Shown: positions 1 through 7,380, counted from the stretch's first letter. The stretch is 11,970 bases of DNA from an uncultured Anaerolineae bacterium (GCA_937129505.1 CAKZNJ010000108.1:1-11970); one strand, 5' to 3'. Notes: generated by a model not told the origin, from the sequence alone. Made by a program: numbers and translations.

Positions 1-9
1 GGAGAGTTT

Positions 10-1659
10 ATGCAGAAGACAGTCGTTGCGGGAGCACTAGGCGAGTGTGTTCACGTTGCCGGGGTAACCCGCTTTTTGCGCTTAGCAGAGAAGGCAGGTT
101 GGCGGGCAGTCTTTTTAGGACCGGCAGTTTCAATTGACGATTTTCTAAAAGCTGTGAAAGCAGAGGGGGCAGATTTAGTCGGCGTCTCTTATCGGCTGAC
201 ACCTGAGACGGGTGAGCGGTTGTTGGCGGAATTTTCAGAGCGAGCAGATGAATTGCGCTCCAAGGGAGTTCACTTTCTCTTTGCAGGCACGCCGCCACTC
301 GCTGAACGGGCTGCCAAAATCGGCTTCTTTGAAAAAGTCTTTTACGGTGACGAGGCGGAGGAGGAAACCTTTGCTTTCTTGAAGGGGTCTTCTTCGACCC
401 AAACTGGCAAAGAGGATTTTCCTCAGGAAACTGTAGCTAGAATTCTCTGGAAGGCGCCATTTCCGCTAATTCGTCATCATTTTGGCTTGCCCACTCTGGA
501 GGAGACCCTTGAGGGAATCCGCAAGATTGCTGAAGCGAAGGTTTTGGATGTTATTTCGCTGGGGGTTGATCAGGACGCACAGGAGAATTTTTTCCATCCT
601 GAGCGTCAGGACCCGCGGCGAAAAGGAGCCGGCGGGGTGCCGGTGCGCTCCGCGGACGATTATCGTACCCTGTATCAAGCCAGCCGTTGCGGCAATTACC
701 CCCTGATGCGCACTTATTCAGGGACAGATGATTTTATCGCCTTAGCTGAAATTTACCTGGAAACCATCAACAATGCTTGGTGTGCTATTCCTTTGTTTTG
801 GTTCAATCAAATGGATGGCAGGGGACCTTGGGACTTGGAAGGATCGATCCGTCAGCATCAGGATGTGATGCAGTGGTATGGAGAACGAGGAATCCCTGTC
901 GAGTTAAATGAACCGCATCATTGGGGAATGCGCGATGCTTCAGATGTCGTTTATGTTGTCTCTGCCTATCTAGCAGCGTATAATGCGAAAGCATTTGGCG
1001 TGAAGGACTATATCGCTCAAATGATGTTCAACAGTCCACCGGATGTCTCAGATGCGATGGATTTGGCGAAGATGCTGGCAATTCTGGCGATGATCGAACC
1101 GTTGCAAGATGAACATTTTCGCATCTGGAAGCAGACGCGCAGCGGTTTGTTGAGTTTTCCTCTGGACATAGACGCCGCTAAGGCTCATCTAGCGTCCAGT
1201 GTTTATGTGCAAATGGCACTTCATCCGCACATTGTGCATGTGGTCGGGTTTAATGAAGCCGACCATGCTGCTACTGCCGAGGACGTGATCACTTCTTGTA
1301 AGATGGCTCGTCAGGTAATTCAAAATGCCTTGCGCGGTCAGGCAGAGATGAGCGCTGATCCCCAAATTAGAGAACGGGTAGAGGAATTGATCGAGCAAGC
1401 CAACATCACCCTCAGTGCTATTCGACAGCTTGCTGCTCCTTCGGTGGCAGATCCGCTGATCGACGCGGCAACATTGGCGAAGGCGGTGCAAGTTGGGATT
1501 TTGGATGCGCCGCAGTTGAAAAATAATCCCTTTGCCGCCGGGAGATCCGTCACCCGAATCGATCGGCGGGGGGCGTGTAATGAAGTTGATCCACAAAACG
1601 GAGATGCAATTGATGAAAAGCACCGCATTGAACGTTTATTAAAAACAAACCATTCCTAA
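10..1659 (+). CDS. B12-binding domain fused to a glutamate-mutase-E-like TIM barrel; substrate unknown
   Basis: A 549-residue protein. Residues 1-125 look like a cobalamin-binding Rossmann domain. CVHVAG at 13-18 stands where DxHxxG is expected, with His15 the candidate lower cobalt ligand; SYRL at 60-63 fits the SxL motif and AGT at 92-94 the GG motif. Residues 215-525 resemble the epsilon subunit of glutamate (methylaspartate) mutase: GTDDFIALAEI near 238-248, NEPHHW near 300-305, and a C-terminal NNPFAAGRSVTRIDRRGAC stretch like that family's end. A cobalamin-dependent carbon-skeleton mutase or a derivative is inferred, cytoplasmic since no signal peptide is seen. Oddities: the motif Asp is Cys13, the cobalamin domain is N-terminal on the same chain, and I do not find the NEGGG-like stretch that carries the general base of true glutamate mutase. 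The substrate may therefore differ, or activity may be lost. GGAGAG at 1-6 supports the ATG. The downstream dehydrogenase starts 12 bases after the stop. Confidence 0.75.
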   Translation: MQKTVVAGALGECVHVAGVTRFLRLAEKAGWRAVFLGPAVSIDDFLKAVKAEGADLVGVSYRLTPETGERLLAEFSERADELRSKGVHFLFAGTPPLAERAAKIGFFEKVFYGDEAEEETFAFLKGSSSTQTGKEDFPQETVARILWKAPFPLIRHHFGLPTLEETLEGIRKIAEAKVLDVISLGVDQDAQENFFHPERQDPRRKGAGGVPVRSADDYRTLYQASRCGNYPLMRTYSGTDDFIALAEIYLETINNAWCAIPLFWFNQMDGRGPWDLEGSIRQHQDVMQWYGERGIPVELNEPHHWGMRDASDVVYVVSAYLAAYNAKAFGVKDYIAQMMFNSPPDVSDAMDLAKMLAILAMIEPLQDEHFRIWKQTRSGLLSFPLDIDAAKAHLASSVYVQMALHPHIVHVVGFNEADHAATAEDVITSCKMARQVIQNALRGQAEMSADPQIRERVEELIEQANITLSAIRQLAAPSVADPLIDAATLAKAVQVGILDAPQLKNNPFAAGRSVTRIDRRGACNEVDPQNGDAIDEKHRIERLLKTNHS

Positions 1660-1671
1660 GGAGGTACGGTC

Positions 1672-2775
1672 ATGACTCAAGCCAATCGTTACGCAGTCCT
1701 AGGCGCAGGACACGGGGGAAAGGCAATGGCAGCTCACTTGGCATTAATGGGCTTCGAGGTCGCCCTATGGAACCGCACGCCAGAAAACATCTATGTCATC
1801 AAGGAGCGAGGGGGAATTGAATTGGAAGGTCCAGAGCGTTTGCCTACAGGTTTTAGCCAGCTAGCATTGGTGACATCGGATATTGCCGAAGTGCTAGAGT
1901 TTGCGGATGTGCTGATGGTGGTTGTGCCGTCATCTGCCCATGCCGATATAGCCCGATGGGCAGCGCCTTATTTGAAAGATTGCCATATCGTTGTCCTAAA
2001 TCCCGGACGTACGTTGGGAGCGGTGGAATTTGAACGGGTTATCCGTCAGAATGGCTGTAAAACCCAACCCCTAATTGCGGAAACAGAGACACTCATTTAT
2101 GCCAGTCGTTCGGACGGACCGGCTCAAGCACGCATATTCAGCGTCAAGGAAACGGTACCGCTTGCAGCCTTGCCAGCTAGCCGAACTCATGAAGTCCTGG
2201 CAGCATTACACGCTGCTTATCCCCAATTTATTGATGGCATCAGTGTATTACATACCGGTTTGAACAATATGGGCGCCATCTTTCATCCCGCTTTGACCTT
2301 GTTGAATGCCGGTCGAATTGAGTCAACTCGCGGGGACTTTCAATTTTACATCGAGGGAGTCACCCCCTCGGTGGCAAGGGTACTAGAAGTATTGGATCGC
2401 GAACGAGTGACCGTGGCTTCTGCGGTTGGCATACGCGCCCGTACAGCATTGGAATGGTTGAAGATGGCCTACGACGCCACAGGAAATGACCTGTACGAGG
2501 CGATCCACAATCAACCAGGCTATTATGGGATCAAAGCGCCAGCGCTCTTGAATCACCGCTATATTACCGAGGATGTACCGATGAGTTTGGTGCCGATTGC
2601 CTCATTGGGGCAACAATACGGCGTTTCGGTGCGCGGCATTGACGCCATCATCCGTTTGGCTTGTATCATTCACCGCACCGATTACTGGCGTCGAGGCCGA
2701 ACCACCGAGAGCTTGGGAATTCGCGACTTAAGCGTGGGCGAATTGACCCAGTATGTAATGGAAGGCGAAAAATAA
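1672..2775 (+). CDS. Octopine/nopaline (opine) dehydrogenase family NAD(P)-dependent oxidoreductase
   Basis: A 367-residue cytoplasmic oxidoreductase. The N-terminal Rossmann domain begins with GAGHGG at 11-16, the dinucleotide-binding loop, and a second strand ending ALWNR at 31-35. The C-terminal half (about 185-330) matches the octopine dehydrogenase domain: NNMGAIFHPALTLLNAG at 198-214 carries His205, and EDVPMSLVP at 300-308 carries Asp301. These fit the His/Asp pair described as catalytic in opine dehydrogenases of this family. Such enzymes reversibly condense an amino acid with an alpha-keto acid and reduce the imine; some relatives act on other substrates, so the exact reaction is open. 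A strong AAGGAGGT at 1658-1665, six bases before the ATG, overlaps the stop of the B12 protein gene, so the two are almost certainly co-transcribed. The gene ends 10 bases from the convergent lipoprotein gene and I see no clear terminator between them. Confidence 0.88.
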   Translation: MTQANRYAVLGAGHGGKAMAAHLALMGFEVALWNRTPENIYVIKERGGIELEGPERLPTGFSQLALVTSDIAEVLEFADVLMVVVPSSAHADIARWAAPYLKDCHIVVLNPGRTLGAVEFERVIRQNGCKTQPLIAETETLIYASRSDGPAQARIFSVKETVPLAALPASRTHEVLAALHAAYPQFIDGISVLHTGLNNMGAIFHPALTLLNAGRIESTRGDFQFYIEGVTPSVARVLEVLDRERVTVASAVGIRARTALEWLKMAYDATGNDLYEAIHNQPGYYGIKAPALLNHRYITEDVPMSLVPIASLGQQYGVSVRGIDAIIRLACIIHRTDYWRRGRTTESLGIRDLSVGELTQYVMEGEK

Positions 2776-2785
2776 TCTTGCTTGT

Positions 2786-3796
2786 CTAGGGCGAAGCCAT
2801 CCAGACAAAAGCGTTTTGGAACTGGCAGGTAATGTCACCGCTTCCCGCATAGGCGATGAGATAGATAAACCCTTCCTGTAAATTGGCACCGCCTTCCTTA
2901 TAACGGGATCGATACAGTTGGTATTTCTCGAGAGCCTCTTGTTTCATCTTATTATAGGCATCGAGCTCGTATTTGTATTCTGCCAATTCGTCGGGATCGT
3001 TGCTGGTTGGTGGAGCAGGAGGCGGTGGAAAGACGGGCGGCTTGGGAGCAGCGGTTGGATCAAGCGTATCCAAAAGGATGCCATGGGTGAAGAGTTGGAG
3101 GGAATTTTCTTTTAGCACGACCGAGATGCGATTGGTCACGCCGTTTTGCCAATCGAATTGGGGATCGTAAACAACCGGATAGACTTCCTTGCGGTTGATC
3201 GTCAAGCCCTCGTTGTGTACTTCAAAAGCTAAATATCCGCCATATTCACGCATTGCAACGACAGCATATTGGTTCGGTTTGCCGCCGCTGCCACTGGAAC
3301 GAAAAGCAAAGCCGCAGCCCGCATCACCAAAGCGCGAATTCCATTGAATATCGGCTTGGATGGCTAGATTGCGTCCAACCACGCCGGGGAATTGATCGGC
3401 GTAAAAATATTGCTTAAAGCCATTACCTTGGAGTGTGACAGTTGAATCGGCGAGGTAGATTTGTCCCTCAAAGGGTATCACGCCCAAGCCGGATAAGGCG
3501 ATTTCATAAGGTTCTAAGGCAGCTTTAGTCGCTTTGAGGATCTCCGCCGCTTGCTGGGTTTCTTGGGCGGCCACTTCGGTCGCTTGGGCGTCTAAAGCGG
3601 ATTGTGTTTCCTGCGCAACTGCCGTCTGAGCGGCAAAATCTACAGTTGCGGTAGGAGGCTCTGCCGAGGTTGCCGAGGGTTCTGGTGTGGGGGTTGAACC
3701 CGCTGGAAACAAGTTGGCAGTTGAACATGCCAAAATGGTCAAAGCGATCAAGAGCAGGGTGAACCATTTTGGGCTGAGGGGCGATTGTGTTTTCAT
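2786..3796 (-). CDS. Secreted lipoprotein with a beta-sandwich-like domain interrupted by a Pro-rich/helical insert
   Basis: A 336-residue predicted lipoprotein of unknown role. A lysine-containing N-terminus and hydrophobic stretch (11-22) lead to ILAC, making Cys24 the likely lipidation site. Residues 31-52 are a Thr/Pro/Ser-rich spacer. Residues 53-95 are an Ala/Gln/Glu-rich, probably helical linker. From about 105 the alternating polar/hydrophobic pattern (IQADIQWN at 146-153, YAVVAMREYGGYLAFEV at 177-193, NRISVVLKENSLQLFTHG at 222-239) resembles LamG/DUF1080-like jelly rolls. A proline-rich run (251-263) and a charged helix (268-303) then intervene before the apparent closing strand, GFIYLIAYAG and following. 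GGAAGGA lies just upstream of the ATG, with AAGGA five bases away. It is the last gene of the - strand run, 40 bases below the dehydrogenase gene, with its own candidate promoter. The fold assignment is by pattern only. Confidence 0.75.
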   Translation of the reverse strand: MKTQSPLSPKWFTLLLIALTILACSTANLFPAGSTPTPEPSATSAEPPTATVDFAAQTAVAQETQSALDAQATEVAAQETQQAAEILKATKAALEPYEIALSGLGVIPFEGQIYLADSTVTLQGNGFKQYFYADQFPGVVGRNLAIQADIQWNSRFGDAGCGFAFRSSGSGGKPNQYAVVAMREYGGYLAFEVHNEGLTINRKEVYPVVYDPQFDWQNGVTNRISVVLKENSLQLFTHGILLDTLDPTAAPKPPVFPPPPAPPTSNDPDELAEYKYELDAYNKMKQEALEKYQLYRSRYKEGGANLQEGFIYLIAYAGSGDITCQFQNAFVWMASP

Positions 3797-3811
3797 AGTT
3801 TTCCTTCCATA

Positions 3812-3825
3812 CTCAAATATTCGAG
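3812..3825. repeat. 14-bp near-palindrome, possible operator
   Basis: CTCAAATATTCGAG has 6-base arms around a central TA. Five of six arm positions pair and the sixth is a G/T-type mismatch. It sits directly downstream of the candidate -10 box of the lipoprotein gene and covers the predicted start of transcription, a common place for a repressor site. A single short palindrome can arise by chance. Confidence 0.25.
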
Positions 3826-3854
3826 ATTATACCTATCTAGGGGCTGCCATACAA
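3826..3854 (-). promoter_or_regulatory. Candidate promoter of the lipoprotein gene
   Basis: On the - strand, TTGTAT (3854-3849) is followed after exactly 17 bases by a perfect TATAAT (3831-3826). The -35 box matches consensus at 3 of 6 positions and the -10 box at 6 of 6. Transcription would start near 3819, giving a short leader of about 23 bases that includes the ribosome binding site. The promoter overlaps the 3' end of the dehydrogenase gene, so the lipoprotein can probably be expressed apart from the upstream genes. A near-palindrome at 3812-3825 lies over the predicted start. Confidence 0.5.
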
Positions 3855-4550
3855 AGGGATACGAGCGTCATTGATCATCGCTGCGGCATCAGAGCAGAGA
3901 AAGAAAATTGTGTCGCTGATCTCTTCAGGGGTGGTCCAAGTGGCGGTTTTTGGAGATGAATCTCTCTGACGCATCCCTTGGGTATCGATGGTGTTTACAC
4001 GCAGAATATTGGCTGTGATCGAACTGCCTTTTGTCTCCTGAGCAAGAGCCAACAACAAGGTCTCTTGAGCAGCTTTGGCAATTGCATAAGGAGCGCGTTT
4101 GGCAGGCGGCAAGGCTGCCGAAGGTGAGCTGACGATTAAAATTCTTCCGTGGGGCGATTGGCGCAGAAGGGGTAGAAAAGCATGTACCAGATAAAGGGTT
4201 GTCCAGAAGTGTTGGTTTAACATGGTGGCATAGTCGTTTGGCTCGAATTCGTCAATGAGCCTTCCTCCCATCCAGCCGCCGATCAAATTGATTAATACAT
4301 CGCATCGCTGGAACTCTTGCCTGACTAGAGCAGCTGCGGCTTGGGCTGCTTCCCTTTCGCAAAAGTCAAACGCTGCGATGATACCTTGGGCGGGTGAAAG
4401 AGCCAACTCGTCTCTGAGATCAGAGAGTTTTGCCATATCTCTTGAAAACAGGGCTAGCTTAACTTTGTCGGTTAGAAAACGGCGCGCAAGCGCTTTGCCC
4501 GTGGGGCTGGTTGCACCCGCTATAACGACCACTCTTTCCTTACTATCCAT
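3837..4550 (-). CDS. Short-chain dehydrogenase/reductase (SDR), substrate unknown
   Basis: A 237-residue cytoplasmic oxidoreductase of the classical SDR fold. The cofactor loop is AGATSPTG at 11-18, in place of TGxxxGxG with Pro16 where the middle glycine usually sits. NLIGG at 88-92 replaces the usual NNAG. The catalytic set is complete: Asn112, Ser142 (in IVSSPSA), Tyr155 and Lys159 (YAIAK). Arg37-Asp38 after the second strand suggests NADPH preference, by inference. It is a little short for the family (about 250), with a compact C-terminus. The ATG lies six bases after the ribA stop, with AAGGA at 4565-4561, so it is translated from the same message as ribA. That pairing might hint at a pteridine- or flavin-related substrate, but SDR context is a weak guide and I assign no substrate. 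Confidence 0.85.
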   Translation of the reverse strand: MDSKERVVVIAGATSPTGKALARRFLTDKVKLALFSRDMAKLSDLRDELALSPAQGIIAAFDFCEREAAQAAAALVRQEFQRCDVLINLIGGWMGGRLIDEFEPNDYATMLNQHFWTTLYLVHAFLPLLRQSPHGRILIVSSPSAALPPAKRAPYAIAKAAQETLLLALAQETKGSSITANILRVNTIDTQGMRQRDSSPKTATWTTPEEISDTIFFLCSDAAAMINDARIPLYGSP

Positions 4551-4556
4551 AGGCGC

Positions 4557-5312
4557 TTAATCCTTGTCTGCTTCACTCGAGTCTATTGACATTCCTTCGA
4601 TCAAGGGCAAGTCTATTTGCTCAATGAAATGCCGTTTCCCGTTTGGATCGATGATATGTCCTGATTTTAGAGCTTTCGTTTTTAAGTAGAACTCGTTGTA
4701 TGGATTGGGTAGGATGACTAAAGGAATGCGCTCTGTGATTCGGATGCCATAACGTCTCAGTTCTTCGATTTTTCTGGGGTTATTGGTCATCAGGCGAATG
4801 GATCTGACTTTGAGCGAATCAAGCATGTGCGCGGCGATCCAGTACTCCCGCTCATCATCGCGAAAACCCAATGCCAGATTGGCTTCGACAGTATCCAATC
4901 CATGATCTTGTAAGCTGTAAGCGCGAATTTTATTGATAAAGCCAATTCCCCGTCCTTCTTGTCTTAGATAAAGAAGAATGCCGTTTTCCATCTTGCCGAT
5001 GGTTGTCAGGGCTGTTTCCAATTGGTCGCGACAATCACAACGCAAGGAGCCGAAGACATCACCCGTGAGACATTCAGAATGAAGGCGGACTGGGACGTTC
5101 TCTGTGCCGATAACGTCCCCGTGCACCAAGGCGGCATGTTCTTTGCCGTCTTTGTTATTGTAAAAGGCGACGATATGGAAATTGCCAAAGCGGCTGGGCA
5201 GTTCGGCAATAGCTACGATGCGCACGCAGATTTGATCGGGTCCGTACCCATCGCAGCAATGTTCGTGGTCCTCATTGATCAGTTCCTTAATTTGTTGGGG
5301 AGTAAAAGACAT
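4557..5312 (-). CDS. ribA: GTP cyclohydrolase II
   Basis: Converts GTP to 2,5-diamino-6-ribosylamino-4(3H)-pyrimidinone 5'-phosphate, formate and pyrophosphate, the first step of the pyrimidine branch of riboflavin synthesis. In the 251-residue form chosen here, the zinc ligands are Cys81, Cys92 and Cys94 (HSECLTGDVFGSLRCDC). RQEGRGIG at 117-124 is the GTP-binding stretch. Tyr132, Asp153 and Arg155 match the Escherichia coli residues Tyr105, Asp126 and Arg128. The frame is open to a TTG at 5372, inside the end of pgi. The ATG at 5312 is preferred because GGAGG lies just upstream and the extra 20 residues are not typical. It is longer than E. coli RibA (196) through an N-terminal extension of about 35 residues and an acidic C-terminal tail. 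No fused RibB (DHBP synthase) domain is present. It follows pgi by 43 bases and precedes the SDR gene by 6. Confidence 0.95.
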   Translation of the reverse strand: MSFTPQQIKELINEDHEHCCDGYGPDQICVRIVAIAELPSRFGNFHIVAFYNNKDGKEHAALVHGDVIGTENVPVRLHSECLTGDVFGSLRCDCRDQLETALTTIGKMENGILLYLRQEGRGIGFINKIRAYSLQDHGLDTVEANLALGFRDDEREYWIAAHMLDSLKVRSIRLMTNNPRKIEELRRYGIRITERIPLVILPNPYNEFYLKTKALKSGHIIDPNGKRHFIEQIDLPLIEGMSIDSSEADKD

Positions 5313-5355
5313 ATTGCCTCCAAGACCATAAAAACCCTCTCCGATGCATATCAGA

Positions 5356-7053
5356 CTATGAAGAATTTTCAACGAATGAGGTAGGTATTAGGGAAGAAAT
5401 GGCTGAGGGGATGTCTTTCTTGATATGGAAACGTAACACCCTTCGGCCATGGTTTAGCAAAGCTTGTTGATCACCAAGCGCCTGGGCAAGTTTCAAAGTC
5501 CCGAAGCTGATGCTGGAATGCGGTGAAGCGACTTCATCGGGAATTGGCAGGTCGGTCACTTGCGGAGCGCAGGTGAATTGGAGAAAATAGCCTTCACCAG
5601 CATCTCCTTTGTGTAGCTGGCCGGTTGAATGTAAGTAGCGTGGCCCATACCCAAGGGTGACAGCGCAGCGCGTTTGACGGCGCAAAGCCTGTCGAAGGAA
5701 TTGAAGGGATTGGTTTACCTCGCTGGTTTCAGGCAAATAAGCTTGGATGGCAATGTATGCGCTAGGGGAAGCATCTTGCAGAAAGCTATGCAACGCTGCT
5801 TGAGGGGTTGGCGCACCATCACTGCCGAACACCTCAATTGAGTCGGTTTCCAAATCCGGTTTTCGGGTGGAAAGTTTGCCGCTTTCTTTGAATGCAGCAA
5901 CGAATTGACGAGTGAGCGCTTTGGTTTCTTCTACATTGGGCTGGTCGAATGGGTTGACGCCGATGAGATGGCAAGCGATAGCCGTTGCCATCTCCCAATA
6001 AAAGAATTGCTCCGCAAGATTATATCGTCCCGCTAACGAAATGGTCAGAATTGGATAGCCGCGCTCTTGCAGGGCAATCGTTAGGTCATCTAACTCTGGT
6101 TCGCCATCCAACCGCAGATAAACAAAGAGGCGATCTAATCCGTATTCTTCTGGCTTACCCATTGGCTCACCTACAACGGGCAGTATTCCTTTCCCCGATT
6201 TACCGCTGCTTTCGGCGATCAGTTGTTCAACCCAATCCCCAAAACTCTCCAAACTGGGTGAAGCAAGGAAGGTTACCTTATCTATGCCATGCTCAGCCAT
6301 TGCGCCAAGTGTTGCCCCCAACATGGCAGCGGGATTCTGGCACTCTGGAAAGAGGCTTTCCACTTGGCTTATCTGGACAGCATGAGCGGCTTGCTCAAGC
6401 AGGGTGTGCAAATCGACCCCAACGAGGGCTGCGGGCACCATGCCGAACAGGGAAAGAGCTGAGTAGCGTCCGCCGATGTTCGGGTCGTTTAGGAAGAGAG
6501 CGCGAAAGCGCAGGTTTTCCGCTATTTCAGCAAGCGTGCTGCCCGGATCGGTGATGGCGATAAAGTGACCACCAACTTCGTTTTGACTTAATTCACTTCG
6601 GCAACGATTGTAGAAATATCGGAAAAGAGAGAATGTTTCTACAGTGCCGCCCGATTTGGTGGAGACGATAAAAATTGTCTTGGTGTAGTCTAACTGCTGT
6701 TCGACAGCTGCAATGGTGTCGGGGTCTGTGGTGTCGAGGACATGCAGGTCGAGAAAAATTTTTTGAACACCAAAGACTCGGCGAAACACTCGCGGGGCGA
6801 GACTAGAGCCCCCCATGCCTAGCAAAACAGCTTGGCGGTAATTCTCCTTTTGGAGACCTTTTACGAAAGCATTGAGCTGGTGCAGGCGCGCTGGGATCCA
6901 TTCTGTGCAATGTAACCAACCAAGCCGATTGCTGATTTCCGTGGGCTCAGAACTCCACAGCGTGTGATCGTGCGCCCAAAGGCGAGAGATAACGCGTTCA
7001 CGTTGTAGCTTTTGGAGGGTTTGGGTAATCCATTCGTTATGTTGGGCATTCAT
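5356..7053 (-). CDS. pgi: Glucose-6-phosphate isomerase, of the type found in transaldolase/isomerase fusions
   Basis: Interconverts glucose 6-phosphate and fructose 6-phosphate in the cytoplasm. In the 565-residue form from the ATG at 7053, two SIS-type sugar-phosphate domains are visible: GMGGSSLAP at 79-87, STKSGGTVET at 131-140, the isomerase signature NIGGRYSALSLFGMVPAAL at 192-210 with catalytic-type Arg196, and ESSGKSGKGI at 281-290 with the likely catalytic Glu281. GVNPFDQPNVEETK at 365-378 and YLHSTGQLHKG at 473-483 are typical of the form that is elsewhere the C-terminal half of bifunctional transaldolase/isomerase. No transaldolase domain precedes it here. The frame extends to a TTG at 7071 without a ribosome binding site. 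The ATG at 7053 also lacks a well-spaced one, and a TACAAT six bases upstream suggests a possible leaderless message. First gene of the - strand run with ribA, SDR and lipoprotein. Confidence 0.93.
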   Translation of the reverse strand: MNAQHNEWITQTLQKLQRERVISRLWAHDHTLWSSEPTEISNRLGWLHCTEWIPARLHQLNAFVKGLQKENYRQAVLLGMGGSSLAPRVFRRVFGVQKIFLDLHVLDTTDPDTIAAVEQQLDYTKTIFIVSTKSGGTVETFSLFRYFYNRCRSELSQNEVGGHFIAITDPGSTLAEIAENLRFRALFLNDPNIGGRYSALSLFGMVPAALVGVDLHTLLEQAAHAVQISQVESLFPECQNPAAMLGATLGAMAEHGIDKVTFLASPSLESFGDWVEQLIAESSGKSGKGILPVVGEPMGKPEEYGLDRLFVYLRLDGEPELDDLTIALQERGYPILTISLAGRYNLAEQFFYWEMATAIACHLIGVNPFDQPNVEETKALTRQFVAAFKESGKLSTRKPDLETDSIEVFGSDGAPTPQAALHSFLQDASPSAYIAIQAYLPETSEVNQSLQFLRQALRRQTRCAVTLGYGPRYLHSTGQLHKGDAGEGYFLQFTCAPQVTDLPIPDEVASPHSSISFGTLKLAQALGDQQALLNHGRRVLRFHIKKDIPSAISSLIPTSFVENSS

Positions 7054-7059
7054 ATCCCT

Positions 7060-7065
7060 ATTGTA
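7060..7065 (-). promoter_or_regulatory. Possible -10 box for pgi (leaderless start)
   Basis: TACAAT on the - strand (5 of 6 to consensus) lies six bases before the pgi ATG at 7053, so transcription would begin at or next to the start codon. No convincing -35 hexamer is seen 16-18 bases upstream (TCTTTT at 7088-7083). The absence of a normally spaced ribosome binding site is consistent with leaderless translation but does not prove it. Confidence 0.3.
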
Positions 7066-7124
7066 AAACAAAATCTGAGGGGAAAAGAGCGACTCTTTAG
7101 AAAAGTGATCCGGCCTCGCGAAAG

Positions 7125-7142
7125 GGAAATAGATTTATTTCC
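7125..7142. repeat. Perfect 7-bp inverted repeat with 4-base loop
   Basis: GGAAATA (7125-7131) and TATTTCC (7136-7142) are exact reverse complements around GATT. It lies about 70 bases upstream of pgi and 240 upstream of mglB, with no T tract directly after it on either strand. An operator or other regulator site is therefore more plausible than a terminator. It is AT-rich and could be chance. Confidence 0.35.
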
Positions 7143-7380
7143 GTAAAAAGAGTTAGGAGCATTATTTTTTTTGATAAAGTGATCAAAAATCAATTGCGTT
7201 GCGTCGCATCCACAATTAGGATGTTCAGCGGACGAATTTTTCAAACTTGCAAGACTGTAAGTTTATCTAAAGCAACAATCGTATAGAATATTATAAAATG
7301 TCAACTTTCGATGTGAGGTAAGTCGGAGAGAAGCCCTTGATTTTTATGGTATCGCATATCGTTTGAAGGGAGAAGTTGCA

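Larger units (their letters stand above)
7054..7380. other. Divergent intergenic region between pgi and mglB
   Basis: This 327-base AT-rich stretch separates the - strand pgi run from the + strand mgl cluster and must hold both promoters. Visible elements are a perfect hairpin at 7125-7142; a 9-base direct repeat AAAGTGATC at 7102-7110 and 7176-7184; a run of eight T at 7165-7172; and TTGAT/ATCAA arms at 7171-7193. For mglB, TAGAAT (7284-7289) and TATAAA (7292-7297) are -10-like, but neither has a good -35 box. AAGGGAG at 7366-7372 is the mglB ribosome binding site. I find no credible small gene or RNA gene here. Confidence 0.6.

Noticed and set aside
1189..1623. 144-codon open frame on the - strand
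   Set aside because: Antisense to the conserved C-terminal part of the B12/mutase-like gene, with no domain signal and a His/Cys/Arg-rich shadow composition.
5313..5372. Upstream TTG start adding 20 residues to ribA
   Set aside because: No ribosome binding site precedes it, whereas GGAGG sits just before the ATG at 5312, and the extension is absent from the family pattern I know.
5985..6554. 189-codon open frame on the + strand
   Set aside because: It lies wholly antisense to the conserved core of pgi, has no recognisable motif, and its Arg/Pro/Leu-rich make-up is typical of the complement of a coding strand.
7072..7380. Possible transaldolase remnant upstream of pgi
   Set aside because: This isomerase type is often fused to transaldolase, but the intergenic sequence shows no transaldolase-like reading frame in the pgi direction.
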